Below, in pieces: positions 51,457-59,920 of a DNA stretch of 64,000 bases. Under the pieces are notes generated by a model. The model did not search any database. It was not told the origin of the DNA and saw only the letters and a program-made list of their open reading frames with translations. The position numbers were made by a program, and so were the translations under genes. The stretch is from assembly GCF_003344885.1 (NCBI RefSeq), contig NZ_CP031155.1, positions 2,198,001-2,262,000 of the forward strand, given 5' to 3'. Within the stretch, counting starts at the first letter, position 1, and each line of letters starts with the position of its first letter. This stretch comes from Altererythrobacter sp. ZODW24 (GTDB lineage: Bacteria > Pseudomonadota > Alphaproteobacteria > Sphingomonadales > Sphingomonadaceae).

Positions 51457-53448
51457 ATGGCCACAGATACCGACATCTCAGATACCGCCATTCGCGCAGA
51501 ACAGTTGAAAGCTGCGCAAGGGCTGCTTCAGTCGGGCGACTTTGCGGGTGGTATGGCTGCAGCGGAAGCTATGCTCGCAGACCATCCAGACGATCCCGAA
51601 GCACTGTATGTCGCGGCGGTTGCGGCGCGTTACCTGAAGCAGTTTGATCAGGCTGACAGATATTTGACGCGGCTGCACGCAGCCTCTCCCGAATATGGCC
51701 GTGCATGGCAGGAGGCTGGACATCTGGCCCGTGCTGCTGGTGATGCCGAACAAGCGCTCCATGCGTTCCGGCGTGCGACACAGTTTAATCCGGCGCTGGA
51801 AGCAAGCTGGCGTATGCAGGCGGAACTACTCGCAGCAGCAGGGCAATCTGCCGAGGCCGCCGGTGCGACCGCGCAGGCTGACCGTTTGAAGAACATGCCG
51901 CGCGAACTGCTGGCTGCGACCAACTACCTTGCCGAAGGACGCCTGCTGAAGGCGGAGCAGTTCTGCCGCCAGTTCCTGCGCCAGAACCCGCAAAACACCG
52001 AAGCGATGCGGCTGCTCGCCCAGATTGGCATCAAGCTTGGCATTCTCGACGATGCAGAGTTCCTGCTGGAAAGCGCGGTCCAGTTTGATCCGGACAATAT
52101 CCAGATCAGGCTCGATTACATTGATGCTTTGCGCCGCCGCCAAAAGTTTGCCGAGGCCAAGGAGCAGGCCGAGGCGCTCTATGCTCTCGATCCCGCCAAT
52201 CCGCTGTTCCAATCGAACCTTGCCATCGAAAGCATGCAGACGGGCGAATATGACCGCGCCTTCAGCCTGTTCGATCAGGTTCTGGAAACTGTGCCGAACG
52301 ATCCCTCAACGCTCACATCGCGCGGTCATGCGCTCAAGACTACCGGCCAACAGGATGAAGCCGTTGCATCATACCAAGCCGCTTTTGCCGCCAAGCCCGA
52401 TCATGGCGATGCCTATTACGCGCTGGCCAATCTCAAGACATACAGTTTCTCCGACGATGAGATCGCGGCGATGCACGAACAAACAGCGCGGCCCGATCTT
52501 GCCTTTAAAGACCGCATTCACTTGTCATTTGCGCTGGGCAAAGCGCATGAAGATCGCAGCGAGTATGAGCAGTCCTTTCGCTGCTATGAAGAAGGCAACA
52601 GCCTGAAGCGCCGCCAAGCGCGCTATGATGCAGACAATATGCAGGAAGAGCTGCGGAAGCAGTCGGAACTGTGCACAGCGGAACTGTTCGCAAAGCAGGC
52701 TGGGTCAGGTCATGCGGCACCCGACCCGATTTTCATCGTCGGTCTGCCGCGTGCCGGATCGACCCTGCTTGAACAAATTCTTGCCTCGCACAGCCAAGTC
52801 GATGGCACGCTGGAGCTTCCAGATATTCTCGCGCTCGCTCACCGGCTCAGAGGCCGCAAAGCGGGTGCTTCGCTCTATCCCGGTGTTTTGCATGATCTGG
52901 AGCCTGAACAGCTCGCCAAGATGGGCGAGACGTTCATCGAAAACACTCGCATCCACCGCGCTGGTGCACCGTTCTTCATCGATAAAATGCCGAACAATTT
53001 CCGGCACATTGGGTTGATCAAACTGATCCTGCCCAATGCGAAGATCATTGATGCCCGCCGCGATCCGATGGATTGCTGCTTCTCCGGCTTCAAACAGTTG
53101 TTCGCCGAGGGGCAGGAATTCACTTACGGCCTCGAAGAAATCGGCCGCTACTACAGCGACTATGTCGAGCTGATGGCACATTGGGACAAAGTGCTACCCG
53201 GAGCTGTCTTACGCGTACAGCATGAGGACGTGCTCGACGATCTGGATGGTCAGGTGCACCGGATGCTTGATTATTTGGGCCTGCCCTTCGAACAAGCCTG
53301 CATCGACTTTCACAAGACCGAACGCGCAATCCGTACTGCCAGTTCAGAGCAAGTTCGCCGCCCGATCAACCGCACCGGGCAGAATGCTTGGAAACCCTAC
53401 GAACCGTGGCTCGGTGACTTGCGCGAGGCTCTCGGTTCGCTCGCTTAA
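51457..53448 (+). CDS. TPR repeat protein with C-terminal sulfotransferase domain
   Basis: This 663-residue protein has about ten TPR-like helical repeats in residues 10-390 and a sulfotransferase domain after residue 420. The PAPS 5'-phosphosulfate loop reads FIVGLPRAGSTLLEQIL (about 426-442) and the 3'-phosphate motif RRDPMDCCFS is near 535. It would transfer sulfate from PAPS to an acceptor; the TPR part probably holds a protein or peptide partner. No signal peptide is seen, so it is cytoplasmic. It follows a TonB receptor, a pairing frequent in sphingomonads but without known function. Confidence 0.9.
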   Translation: MATDTDISDTAIRAEQLKAAQGLLQSGDFAGGMAAAEAMLADHPDDPEALYVAAVAARYLKQFDQADRYLTRLHAASPEYGRAWQEAGHLARAAGDAEQALHAFRRATQFNPALEASWRMQAELLAAAGQSAEAAGATAQADRLKNMPRELLAATNYLAEGRLLKAEQFCRQFLRQNPQNTEAMRLLAQIGIKLGILDDAEFLLESAVQFDPDNIQIRLDYIDALRRRQKFAEAKEQAEALYALDPANPLFQSNLAIESMQTGEYDRAFSLFDQVLETVPNDPSTLTSRGHALKTTGQQDEAVASYQAAFAAKPDHGDAYYALANLKTYSFSDDEIAAMHEQTARPDLAFKDRIHLSFALGKAHEDRSEYEQSFRCYEEGNSLKRRQARYDADNMQEELRKQSELCTAELFAKQAGSGHAAPDPIFIVGLPRAGSTLLEQILASHSQVDGTLELPDILALAHRLRGRKAGASLYPGVLHDLEPEQLAKMGETFIENTRIHRAGAPFFIDKMPNNFRHIGLIKLILPNAKIIDARRDPMDCCFSGFKQLFAEGQEFTYGLEEIGRYYSDYVELMAHWDKVLPGAVLRVQHEDVLDDLDGQVHRMLDYLGLPFEQACIDFHKTERAIRTASSEQVRRPINRTGQNAWKPYEPWLGDLREALGSLA

Positions 53449-53476
53449 GCCAGACGTGGGCCGATCGCTGTCCATA

Positions 53477-53821
53477 TTAGGTCATCATCTCGCGCATCTT
53501 GCTGAGCGCTGAGGCCTTGAGCTGATGAATACGCGGAACGCTAACGTCCAATATATCTGCGATCTCTGCGAGGTTCAGTTCCTCTACGAAATAGAGCTGC
53601 AACACGGTCTGCAGGCGTTCGGGTAATTGGGTGATGCAGCGCGTCAAAGTGTCGCTGTCCTCGGCCTCGGCTAGTGCCTGAAACGGGTCGGGTTCCTGAT
53701 CGGCAAATGCGGCCGCGTGATCATCATACAGAGTGTCGAGCGAGCCGATTTGGATGTTCTCCTGCTCGAGCGCGAGAAGCGCTGCTTGATCTATGCCGAG
53801 CAGATCCGCCAACTCAGCCAA
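53477..53821 (-). pseudogene. C-terminal stump of a FliA-like (sigma-28) sigma factor
   Basis: The minus-strand frame encodes sigma region 3/4 of a flagellar-type sigma-70 factor: GREPTLAELADLLG, a linker, then LPERLQTVLQLYFVEELNLAEIADILDVSV with the helix-turn-helix (VPRIHQLKASAL). The frame is open only up to a TGA at 53851-53849; a TTG at 53821 is the first usable start. Region 2, which binds the -10 element and core polymerase, is absent, and I find no sign of it on this strand further right. At about 115 residues it is half the family length. I call it a remnant; a free region-4 protein is an alternative. Confidence 0.75.
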
Positions 53822-54095
53822 AGTCGGTTCGCGGCCCTCCGCTGCACTTCACGCAGATGTTCGGGGCTCGGCCGGTTTGGCACGTAAGGCGCTGGACCGG
53901 GCCAGCGCGGCGCTATCGGCCATTCGGGCAGGCACTGATGCAGATCATACGATGGCACCCGTCTTAGGGAGTATGTTTGACGCAGCCGAGCGGGCCTTGC
54001 GCGGCGCGATGGTGCGCTTTCAGCCAGTGAGTCTGCAAGCGGTCCGCGACGACTTTATGGACATCCGCACTGCTTTAGGTGCCGCAGAAAAGTAA
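53793..54095 (+). pseudogene. Short ORF, possible 3' remnant of a gene facing the sigma stump
   Basis: This 100-codon plus-strand frame overlaps the start of the sigma stump by about 29 bases. The first 25 residues are antisense to it and look like noise. From about residue 28 (GLARKALDRASAALSAI) to the end (AVRDDFMDIRTALGAAEK) it becomes a plausible amphipathic helical protein. No ribosome site marks a start. I do not recognise the family. It could be the truncated end of a gene whose 5' part was lost in the deletion that cut fliA, or a real small gene starting at a TTG near 53877. Confidence 0.35.
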
Positions 54096-54165
54096 CGACG
54101 CGATAGGTGTTCATACCTACCTGTTGAGCGCTTAAGTTTCTGCGAAACCTGCCGTTTCTGGGCAC

Positions 54166-55308
54166 ATGGAACCTTCACAAACTCAAGCACCCGCGCCCGC
54201 AATTGGCTTACTCAACTGGCTTCGCTTTAGCCGTGAGGAGGCATTCGCGGATGATCCCAGTGAGCTGGACGAGGTGGTTGCTGCTTGTGAAGAAGACTCT
54301 CCGGCTGCAGCAGTCGATCCCCGCGCAGACTTGCTTACCCGCATAGGCGACTTCTTGCTCGATAATGAGCTGGCCATTTCGGCCGAGAACCTGGCCGCTT
54401 CCCATAGCATCTTCTCAGGCAGCGATCCGCAGCTGGCGCAAAAGGTGCGTTATCGCGCGCGGTCGAAACAGCCGATCACGCAAGAGTGGCTAAGCAAAAC
54501 CGTGTCCGGGCAAGACGAGAGCACGACTACCGAACAATACCACGACATGATGGACCGGCTCGAAACCGATCTTGATGCATTCGCCGAGACCACAAAGGGC
54601 GCCTATTGCTCTTCAGCAGCCTATGGCGCGCATCTGGCGCGGCACGCATCTGAGCTCGAGAATTTGCCGCCGGCCGATACAATTGTGGCCGAAATCGCGC
54701 ATCTGACCAAGACTATGTTGGAGAGAACCCGCAGGGTCGAAGACGAGATGCGCCGCAGCGAATCCGAGGCTGCCAGCCTCAGGCGCAGCTTGGCTGCGGC
54801 GCGACAGGATGCAGAACTGGATTACCTGACGCAGCTACCCAATCGGCGGGCTTTTGAAGGAATATTGACCAAGCAATCCGAAGAGGCAAAAAAGGTCGCC
54901 CGTCCGCTGTCGCTCGCCTTTTGCGACATCGACAACTTCAAGCTGGTGAATGATGTGCACGGACATGAGGCAGGCGATAGGGTTATCCGGGCGGTGGCTG
55001 ATGTGCTGTCTCGCGGCTCAGGCAATACATGCCATGTCGCGCGCCACGGCGGCGAAGAATTCGTGATGCTATTTGTTGGCCTGACCGCGAGTGAGGCAAA
55101 GGCCCAGCTGGATGGCATAAGGGAAAAGCTGGCCCGGCGGCATTTCGTCAACCGCGACACTGAACAGCCAATTGGCCAAGTTACCTTCTCAGGCGGAGTG
55201 GCCGATGTGGCAGCATTTGATGATCCGCGCGATGCACTGGCTGCTGCCGATAGCGCCTTGTATTTTGCCAAGGACGAAGGGCGTAACCGAATATGCCTTG
55301 CTAGCTGA
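54166..55308 (+). CDS. GGDEF-domain diguanylate cyclase
   Basis: This 380-residue protein has a mostly helical N-terminal 200 residues (coiled part ERTRRVEDEMRRSESEAASLRRSL before the catalytic domain) and a C-terminal GGDEF domain with the active-site motif GGEEF near residue 294 and LDYLTQLPNRRAF / CDIDNFKLVNDVHGHEAGD upstream. It should make cyclic di-GMP from GTP. The inhibitory RxxD site expected five residues before GGEEF is not present. No membrane segment, so it is cytoplasmic. It follows the flagellar sigma remnant and could once have belonged to a motility locus. Confidence 0.9.
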   Translation: MEPSQTQAPAPAIGLLNWLRFSREEAFADDPSELDEVVAACEEDSPAAAVDPRADLLTRIGDFLLDNELAISAENLAASHSIFSGSDPQLAQKVRYRARSKQPITQEWLSKTVSGQDESTTTEQYHDMMDRLETDLDAFAETTKGAYCSSAAYGAHLARHASELENLPPADTIVAEIAHLTKTMLERTRRVEDEMRRSESEAASLRRSLAAARQDAELDYLTQLPNRRAFEGILTKQSEEAKKVARPLSLAFCDIDNFKLVNDVHGHEAGDRVIRAVADVLSRGSGNTCHVARHGGEEFVMLFVGLTASEAKAQLDGIREKLARRHFVNRDTEQPIGQVTFSGGVADVAAFDDPRDALAAADSALYFAKDEGRNRICLAS

Positions 55309-55363
55309 CCCCGGCAAATCCGTACCCTTCAACACTCAAATGCCGTTGCCTATTGCCAAGTGT

Positions 55364-55385
55364 CTACCTGAAAGGTAGCGCTACC
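55364..55385. promoter_or_regulatory. Overlapping palindromes, LacI-type operator candidate for the sugar porter
   Basis: GGTAGCGCTACC (55374-55385) is a perfect 12-bp palindrome with a central CG, the form of many LacI/GalR operators. A second inverted repeat, CTACCT-GAA-AGGTAG (55364-55378), overlaps its left half. The site lies 37 bases before the porter ATG. No LacI gene lies beside it in the window, so the regulator would act from elsewhere, perhaps the one at 8181. Confidence 0.6.
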
Positions 55386-55421
55386 ATTCAACGGCCATAG
55401 AGTCGTGTCTGGGAGATAGTG

Positions 55422-56846
55422 ATGGCTTCGGAAAGCAATGAACGCGTCAATATGGCGTTGGTCGGCGGGATTGTCGCAGTGGCGACGATTGGCGGGCTTC
55501 TATTCGGTTATGATAGCGGTGCGGTAAACGGTACGCAGCCGGGTCTGACAAAGGCTTTCGGTTTGAGCGGTGCAGGGCTTGGCTTTACGGTCGGCTCTCT
55601 GCTCATCGGTTGTTTTATCGGCGCATTCTTTGCCGGTACGCTCGCCGACAGCATGGGGCGGCGCAATGTTATGCGGCTCGCCGCTGTGCTGTTTCTTGGC
55701 GGCGCTCTGGTTCAGGGCTTTGCGACTGACCACACTATATTCGTGATTGCGCGGATCGTTGGCGGCATGGCGGTTGGGGCTGCAAGCGTCTTGTCTCCTG
55801 CATATATTTCCGAAGTCGCACCCGCGAGCATGCGAGGGCGACTAATCTCGGCCAACCAGATCATGATTATCACTGGTCTGACGGCAGCGTTTCTGGTCAA
55901 TTATGCCTTCCAGCAAGCGGCTGGAAACGATTCAACTGCGCAATTTGCGGCTGGGCTCGAGGCGTGGCGATGGATGTATCTGGCTCAAGCAGTTCCTGCT
56001 GCGGTCTTCTTGATCGCACTGATGTTTATCCCTGAAAGCCCGCGGTTCCTCGTGGCGAAAGGCCGCTTTGCTGAAGCGGGCCAGGTCCTTGGGCGGCTGT
56101 TCGGAGAAGAGAATGCCGAGGCCAAAGTTGAGGAAATTCGAGCCAGTTTTGCTGCCGATCATCGGCCTCAATTGCGCGACATTCTGGCCCCGTCGGGCAC
56201 GCGCAGTTTCTTGGGTATCCGGCCCATCGTCTGGGTTGGCATCATGCTGGCCGTGTTCCAGCAGCTCGTTGGTATCAACGTCATCTTCTATTATGGCGCT
56301 ACGCTGTGGCAGCTTGCGGGCTTTACGGAAAATGATGCGCTTCTAATCAATATCGGCTCGGGCGTGGTTTCGATCGCGGCATGTCTTGTGACCATTTCTG
56401 TGATCGACAAGATCGGGCGCAAGCCTCTGCTTCTGTTCGGCTCTGCCGGCATGGCGCTAACGCTCTTCATCATGGTCTTCGCCTTTAGCCAGGGGACGAT
56501 CGACGCGGAAGGGAACCTCTCCTTGTCGAACGAGATGGGGATGGTCGCGGTGATTGCGGCAAACCTCTATGTGATCTTCTTCAATATGAGCTGGGGACCG
56601 GTGATGTGGACCATGTTGGGGGAAATGTTCCCCAATCAGATCCGCGGGTCAGCCTTGGCAGTGGCCGGGTTCTTCCAGTGGTTCGCCAATTACGTCATCG
56701 CGCAGACCTTCCCGCTGATGGCGAGCGGGCTGGGACTTGCGGTAAGCTACAGCTTCTATGCCGTGTGTGCGGTGATCAGCTTCTTCCTTGTTCAACGGTT
56801 CGTTACCGAAACGAAGGGCAAGGAACTGGAGGAAATGGAGGGCTGA
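55422..56846 (+). CDS. Sugar porter (MFS, SP family)
   Basis: This 474-residue inner-membrane protein has 12 segments and the sugar-porter motifs: GYDSGAVNG in segment 1, DSMGRRNVM after segment 2, PESPRFLVAKGR after segment 6, QQLVGIN in segment 7 and DKIGRKPLL between 8 and 9. It is a proton-linked monosaccharide carrier of the xylose/galactose/glucose type. The ATG at 55422 follows GGGAG; a GTG 3 bases earlier is possible. It precedes two halogenase genes and a LacI-type palindrome precedes it, suggesting sugar-induced control of the whole plus-strand operon. Confidence 0.92.
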   Translation: MASESNERVNMALVGGIVAVATIGGLLFGYDSGAVNGTQPGLTKAFGLSGAGLGFTVGSLLIGCFIGAFFAGTLADSMGRRNVMRLAAVLFLGGALVQGFATDHTIFVIARIVGGMAVGAASVLSPAYISEVAPASMRGRLISANQIMIITGLTAAFLVNYAFQQAAGNDSTAQFAAGLEAWRWMYLAQAVPAAVFLIALMFIPESPRFLVAKGRFAEAGQVLGRLFGEENAEAKVEEIRASFAADHRPQLRDILAPSGTRSFLGIRPIVWVGIMLAVFQQLVGINVIFYYGATLWQLAGFTENDALLINIGSGVVSIAACLVTISVIDKIGRKPLLLFGSAGMALTLFIMVFAFSQGTIDAEGNLSLSNEMGMVAVIAANLYVIFFNMSWGPVMWTMLGEMFPNQIRGSALAVAGFFQWFANYVIAQTFPLMASGLGLAVSYSFYAVCAVISFFLVQRFVTETKGKELEEMEG

Positions 56847-56940
56847 ACCGGCACGGCCAATTCCAAGGCGGCCGGCCCAAACGGCTGGCGGGCGTATGGC
56901 AGGATAGCCATGCGCCCGTTGGCACGTTACCTTTAAACTG

Positions 56941-58458
56941 ATGACCAAACGCAAACCGATCCGTGTTGTCGTTCTGGGCGGCGGGACCGCCGGTTGGATG
57001 AGCGCGGCTTCCGTGGCCAAGCTCCTGCCCGGGATCGCCTCTGTCGAGCTCGTTGAAAGCGAAGACATCGGCATCGTCGGCGTAGGCGAGGCGACGCTGC
57101 CGCATATCCGCAGCTTCGTGGAGCGGCTGGGGATCAACGAAGCTGCCTTCATGAAGGCCACCCATGCGACCTATAAGCTGGGCATCGACTTCCGCGATTT
57201 CGGCAAAATCGGCGAAAGCTACATTCACCCGTTCGGCAGTTTTGGTGAGGAAGTGGCCGGAGTGCCGTTCCACCATTACTGGCTGCAATTGCAGCAACAG
57301 GGTTTGGCCGATGATATCGGCACCTATTCGATGGGTGTAATGGCCGCGCTGGGGGACAAATTCCGTCCGCCTGCAGGTGATGCCAGCCTCGGTTCGACCT
57401 ATGGCTATGCCTATCAATTCGACGCGACACTGTTTGGTCCGTTCATGCGCGATTTTGCGACCGGGCTGGGCGTCACGCGCACCGAAGGCCGGGTGACTGA
57501 CGTAAAACGGAGCGGAACATCGGGTGATGTCGAAACTCTGGTGCTCGAAGATGGCCGCGAGGTTCACGGCGACCTGTTTATCGACTGCTCTGGTTTTCGC
57601 TCGCTGATGCTGGGCGGCGCGTTGGATATGGAGTGGGAAGACTGGGCGCATTGGCTGCCCTGCGACCGTGCTGCGGCGATGCCTTGCAAACATGTAACTG
57701 ACGAGATTGAACCCTACACACGCGCCACCGCGATGCCTGCCGGATGGCGCTGGCGCATTCCGCTGCAGCACCGCGTCGGCAACGGTTATGTCTATGCCAG
57801 CGAGTTCCTGTCCGACGATGAAGCCTGTGCGGCGATCAAGGAAGCTGCCGAGGGTGAGCAGCTCGCCGATCCGCGGGTGCTGCGGTTCAAGGCAGGCCGC
57901 CGCAAGGCCTCGTGGAGCCACAATGTCATCGGTGTAGGGCTGTCGAGCGGGTTCTTGGAGCCGCTCGAGTCCACCTCGATTTATCTCGCGCAAATGGCGA
58001 TTACCTATCTGCTCGAACTGTTCCCTCTGGATGGCACCATCAACCCGCGCGACCGCGATGAGTTTAACCGGCTCGTCGATATGGAATATGACCGCGTCCG
58101 CGATTTTCTGATCCTGCATTATCATGCCACGACGCGCGATGATTCCCCATTCTGGGATCATGTCCGCACCATGGAAGTACCGGATTCGCTCAAGAGCAAG
58201 ATGGAGCTTTGGCGCGATACCGGCCGGATCGAGAAATATTCCGAAGGACTGTTTTACGATGCCAGCTGGATTGCGGTCTATGTCGGGCAGGGTGTGCTGC
58301 CGCAGAACCATGACCCGCGCGCTGCTTTGCCCGATCCGCAGGGCATCAAGCGGGCGCTCGGCAATCTGCAGGGCGCGATCAAGCAGGAGGTAGCCGCGAT
58401 GCCGGGTCACCGCGAATTCCTGCTCAGCCACACCGGGCGTTTGGCAGACGTCATTTGA
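56941..58458 (+). CDS. Flavin-dependent (tryptophan-type) halogenase
   Basis: This 505-residue halogenase has GGGTAGW (13-19), catalytic Lys79 in TYKLGIDF, WRWRIP (269-274) and EPLEST with Glu343. All catalytic positions of PrnA-type enzymes are kept. It starts at ATG 56941, 94 bases after the sugar porter, and ends in a TTGA overlap with the next gene. Compared with the halogenase at 12366 it shares the QHRxGNGYVY and LSDDEA blocks, so it belongs to the same branch. Halide and substrate are unknown. Confidence 0.9.
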   Translation: MTKRKPIRVVVLGGGTAGWMSAASVAKLLPGIASVELVESEDIGIVGVGEATLPHIRSFVERLGINEAAFMKATHATYKLGIDFRDFGKIGESYIHPFGSFGEEVAGVPFHHYWLQLQQQGLADDIGTYSMGVMAALGDKFRPPAGDASLGSTYGYAYQFDATLFGPFMRDFATGLGVTRTEGRVTDVKRSGTSGDVETLVLEDGREVHGDLFIDCSGFRSLMLGGALDMEWEDWAHWLPCDRAAAMPCKHVTDEIEPYTRATAMPAGWRWRIPLQHRVGNGYVYASEFLSDDEACAAIKEAAEGEQLADPRVLRFKAGRRKASWSHNVIGVGLSSGFLEPLESTSIYLAQMAITYLLELFPLDGTINPRDRDEFNRLVDMEYDRVRDFLILHYHATTRDDSPFWDHVRTMEVPDSLKSKMELWRDTGRIEKYSEGLFYDASWIAVYVGQGVLPQNHDPRAALPDPQGIKRALGNLQGAIKQEVAAMPGHREFLLSHTGRLADVI

Positions 58459-59912
58459 GCGATCCGCGCGACATGCTGCGCCGCGTGGTGGTAGCAGGCG
58501 ACGGGCAAGTTGGCGCGCTGACTGCTTTGGCATTGCGCAAGGCGCTCCCGGCGACTGAAATATTCGTGCTCGGAACGCCGCCTAATCCGGCGGCCTTTGC
58601 CGACAGGGCTGCCACGGCCCTACCGTTTTCTAACCGGCTGCATGACAAATTCGGGATCAGCGAAGAGGACCTAGTCCGCCGCACTGGCGCAAGCCACCGA
58701 CTTGTAACTCGCTATGCCGGATGGGGAGGCACCGAGCATCAGGGATTTGCTTCTTATGGCGAAGCGCATAACCGGCCCAATACAGCCCGTTTCGCTAGCG
58801 ATTGGGGTGGAGGCGCAAGAGATACAGGCGGCGAAGCACCTGCCGGATCATTGGCAGAAGTGCTCGCCAAGTCGGGTAAGTTTGCACCTCCATCGGGCGA
58901 GCCGGGCAATCCGCTGGCCGAGATCGATTATGCACTTCGTTGGAATATGCCCGCTTATCGCGAGGTGCTGGTGGGAATGGCCCAGCAAGCGGGTATCCAA
59001 TATGCGCGCGGGCAAATCACCGACGTTCAGCCTGATGGCGCGGGCGGGGTGTCTGCGCTCTTCATAGATGGCGCCAACGCGCTGCCCGCTGATCTGTTCA
59101 TTGATTGCACCGGACCGCAGGCGTCGATCCTGTCGCGACTTGCGGGCGCCATGCGTGATGATTGGTCAGCCATGCTGCCGGTGCGGGCAGTTCTATTCGG
59201 CAAGCCGGGCGATCCGGTGGTTTCGCTTGAGGACCGTGTGACATTGACGGCCGCCGGTTGGCGCGCGGATGTGGCGGGACGCGATGGCAAGACATCGCTG
59301 CTCGCCATGCCCGAGGGGGTGGAGGAGCAGGCCATGCTCACCGCGCTGGATGTCGAACCCGAAGGCATCGTTGCGCTACAGCCGGGCTGCGCGGGGAATG
59401 CATGGCTCGGCAACGTCATTGCGCTGGGCGATGCGGTGGCGCATTTTGAACCGCTCGGCTGGTTAAACCTCGATCTGGCTCACCGGCACCTGGCGCTGCT
59501 GCTAGAGATGCTGCCGGGCCTGACCATTGACCCGCGCGAGAGGGATGAATTCAACCGCCGGACCAGATTGATGGTGGAGCGCAGCCGCGATGTGGTTGCG
59601 TCCCATTACAGCGCGCCCAGCGCAGCCAGCGTCTTTGGTGAGTTGCAGCAGTCAGACGAACTGTCCGCCGCGCTCGATCAGTATCAACGGCGGGGGCGCA
59701 TTCCTTTCTATGAGGAGATGCCGCTGATGGCTGCTGAATGGTCATCCTTGCTCAGTGCGATCGGTCACCCGCCCGGCAAAGGCTTGCTCGCGCATACGAC
59801 TGATGAAAGCGCCGAGGCTGCCACTGCGGCAGCGTTTGAGGCGAAAAGCGATGCCGCCTTGCGCGCCGCGCCGCCCTATCCGGCGTGGCTGGAGCATGTG
59901 CTGAAGGCGTAG
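58455..59912 (+). CDS. Degenerate halogenase-family flavoprotein lacking catalytic residues
   Basis: This intact 485-residue frame aligns with the halogenases along its length but differs where it matters. The FAD loop reads AGDGQVGAL instead of GGGTAGW; Arg82 replaces the catalytic Lys (HRLVTRY); WxWxIP is absent (AGWRADVAGR at that place); and EPLEST has become EPLGWLN, so the catalytic Glu is Gly335. The FAD-domain signature FIDCTGP and the DPRERDEFNRR helix remain. It starts at TTG overlapping the preceding halogenase's stop, so the two are made together. It is not a fresh pseudogene, as no stop or frameshift is present. A regulatory, scaffolding or altered-chemistry role is possible. Confidence 0.8.
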   Translation: MSDPRDMLRRVVVAGDGQVGALTALALRKALPATEIFVLGTPPNPAAFADRAATALPFSNRLHDKFGISEEDLVRRTGASHRLVTRYAGWGGTEHQGFASYGEAHNRPNTARFASDWGGGARDTGGEAPAGSLAEVLAKSGKFAPPSGEPGNPLAEIDYALRWNMPAYREVLVGMAQQAGIQYARGQITDVQPDGAGGVSALFIDGANALPADLFIDCTGPQASILSRLAGAMRDDWSAMLPVRAVLFGKPGDPVVSLEDRVTLTAAGWRADVAGRDGKTSLLAMPEGVEEQAMLTALDVEPEGIVALQPGCAGNAWLGNVIALGDAVAHFEPLGWLNLDLAHRHLALLLEMLPGLTIDPRERDEFNRRTRLMVERSRDVVASHYSAPSAASVFGELQQSDELSAALDQYQRRGRIPFYEEMPLMAAEWSSLLSAIGHPPGKGLLAHTTDESAEAATAAAFEAKSDAALRAAPPYPAWLEHVLKA

Positions 59913-59920
59913 GCCCTGCC

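Noticed and set aside
56803-58533. 576-codon open frame on the minus strand opposite the halogenase at 56941
   Set aside because: Antisense to a gene with clear motifs; its protein is rich in Arg/His/Gln without domain pattern. High-GC third-position bias produces such frames.
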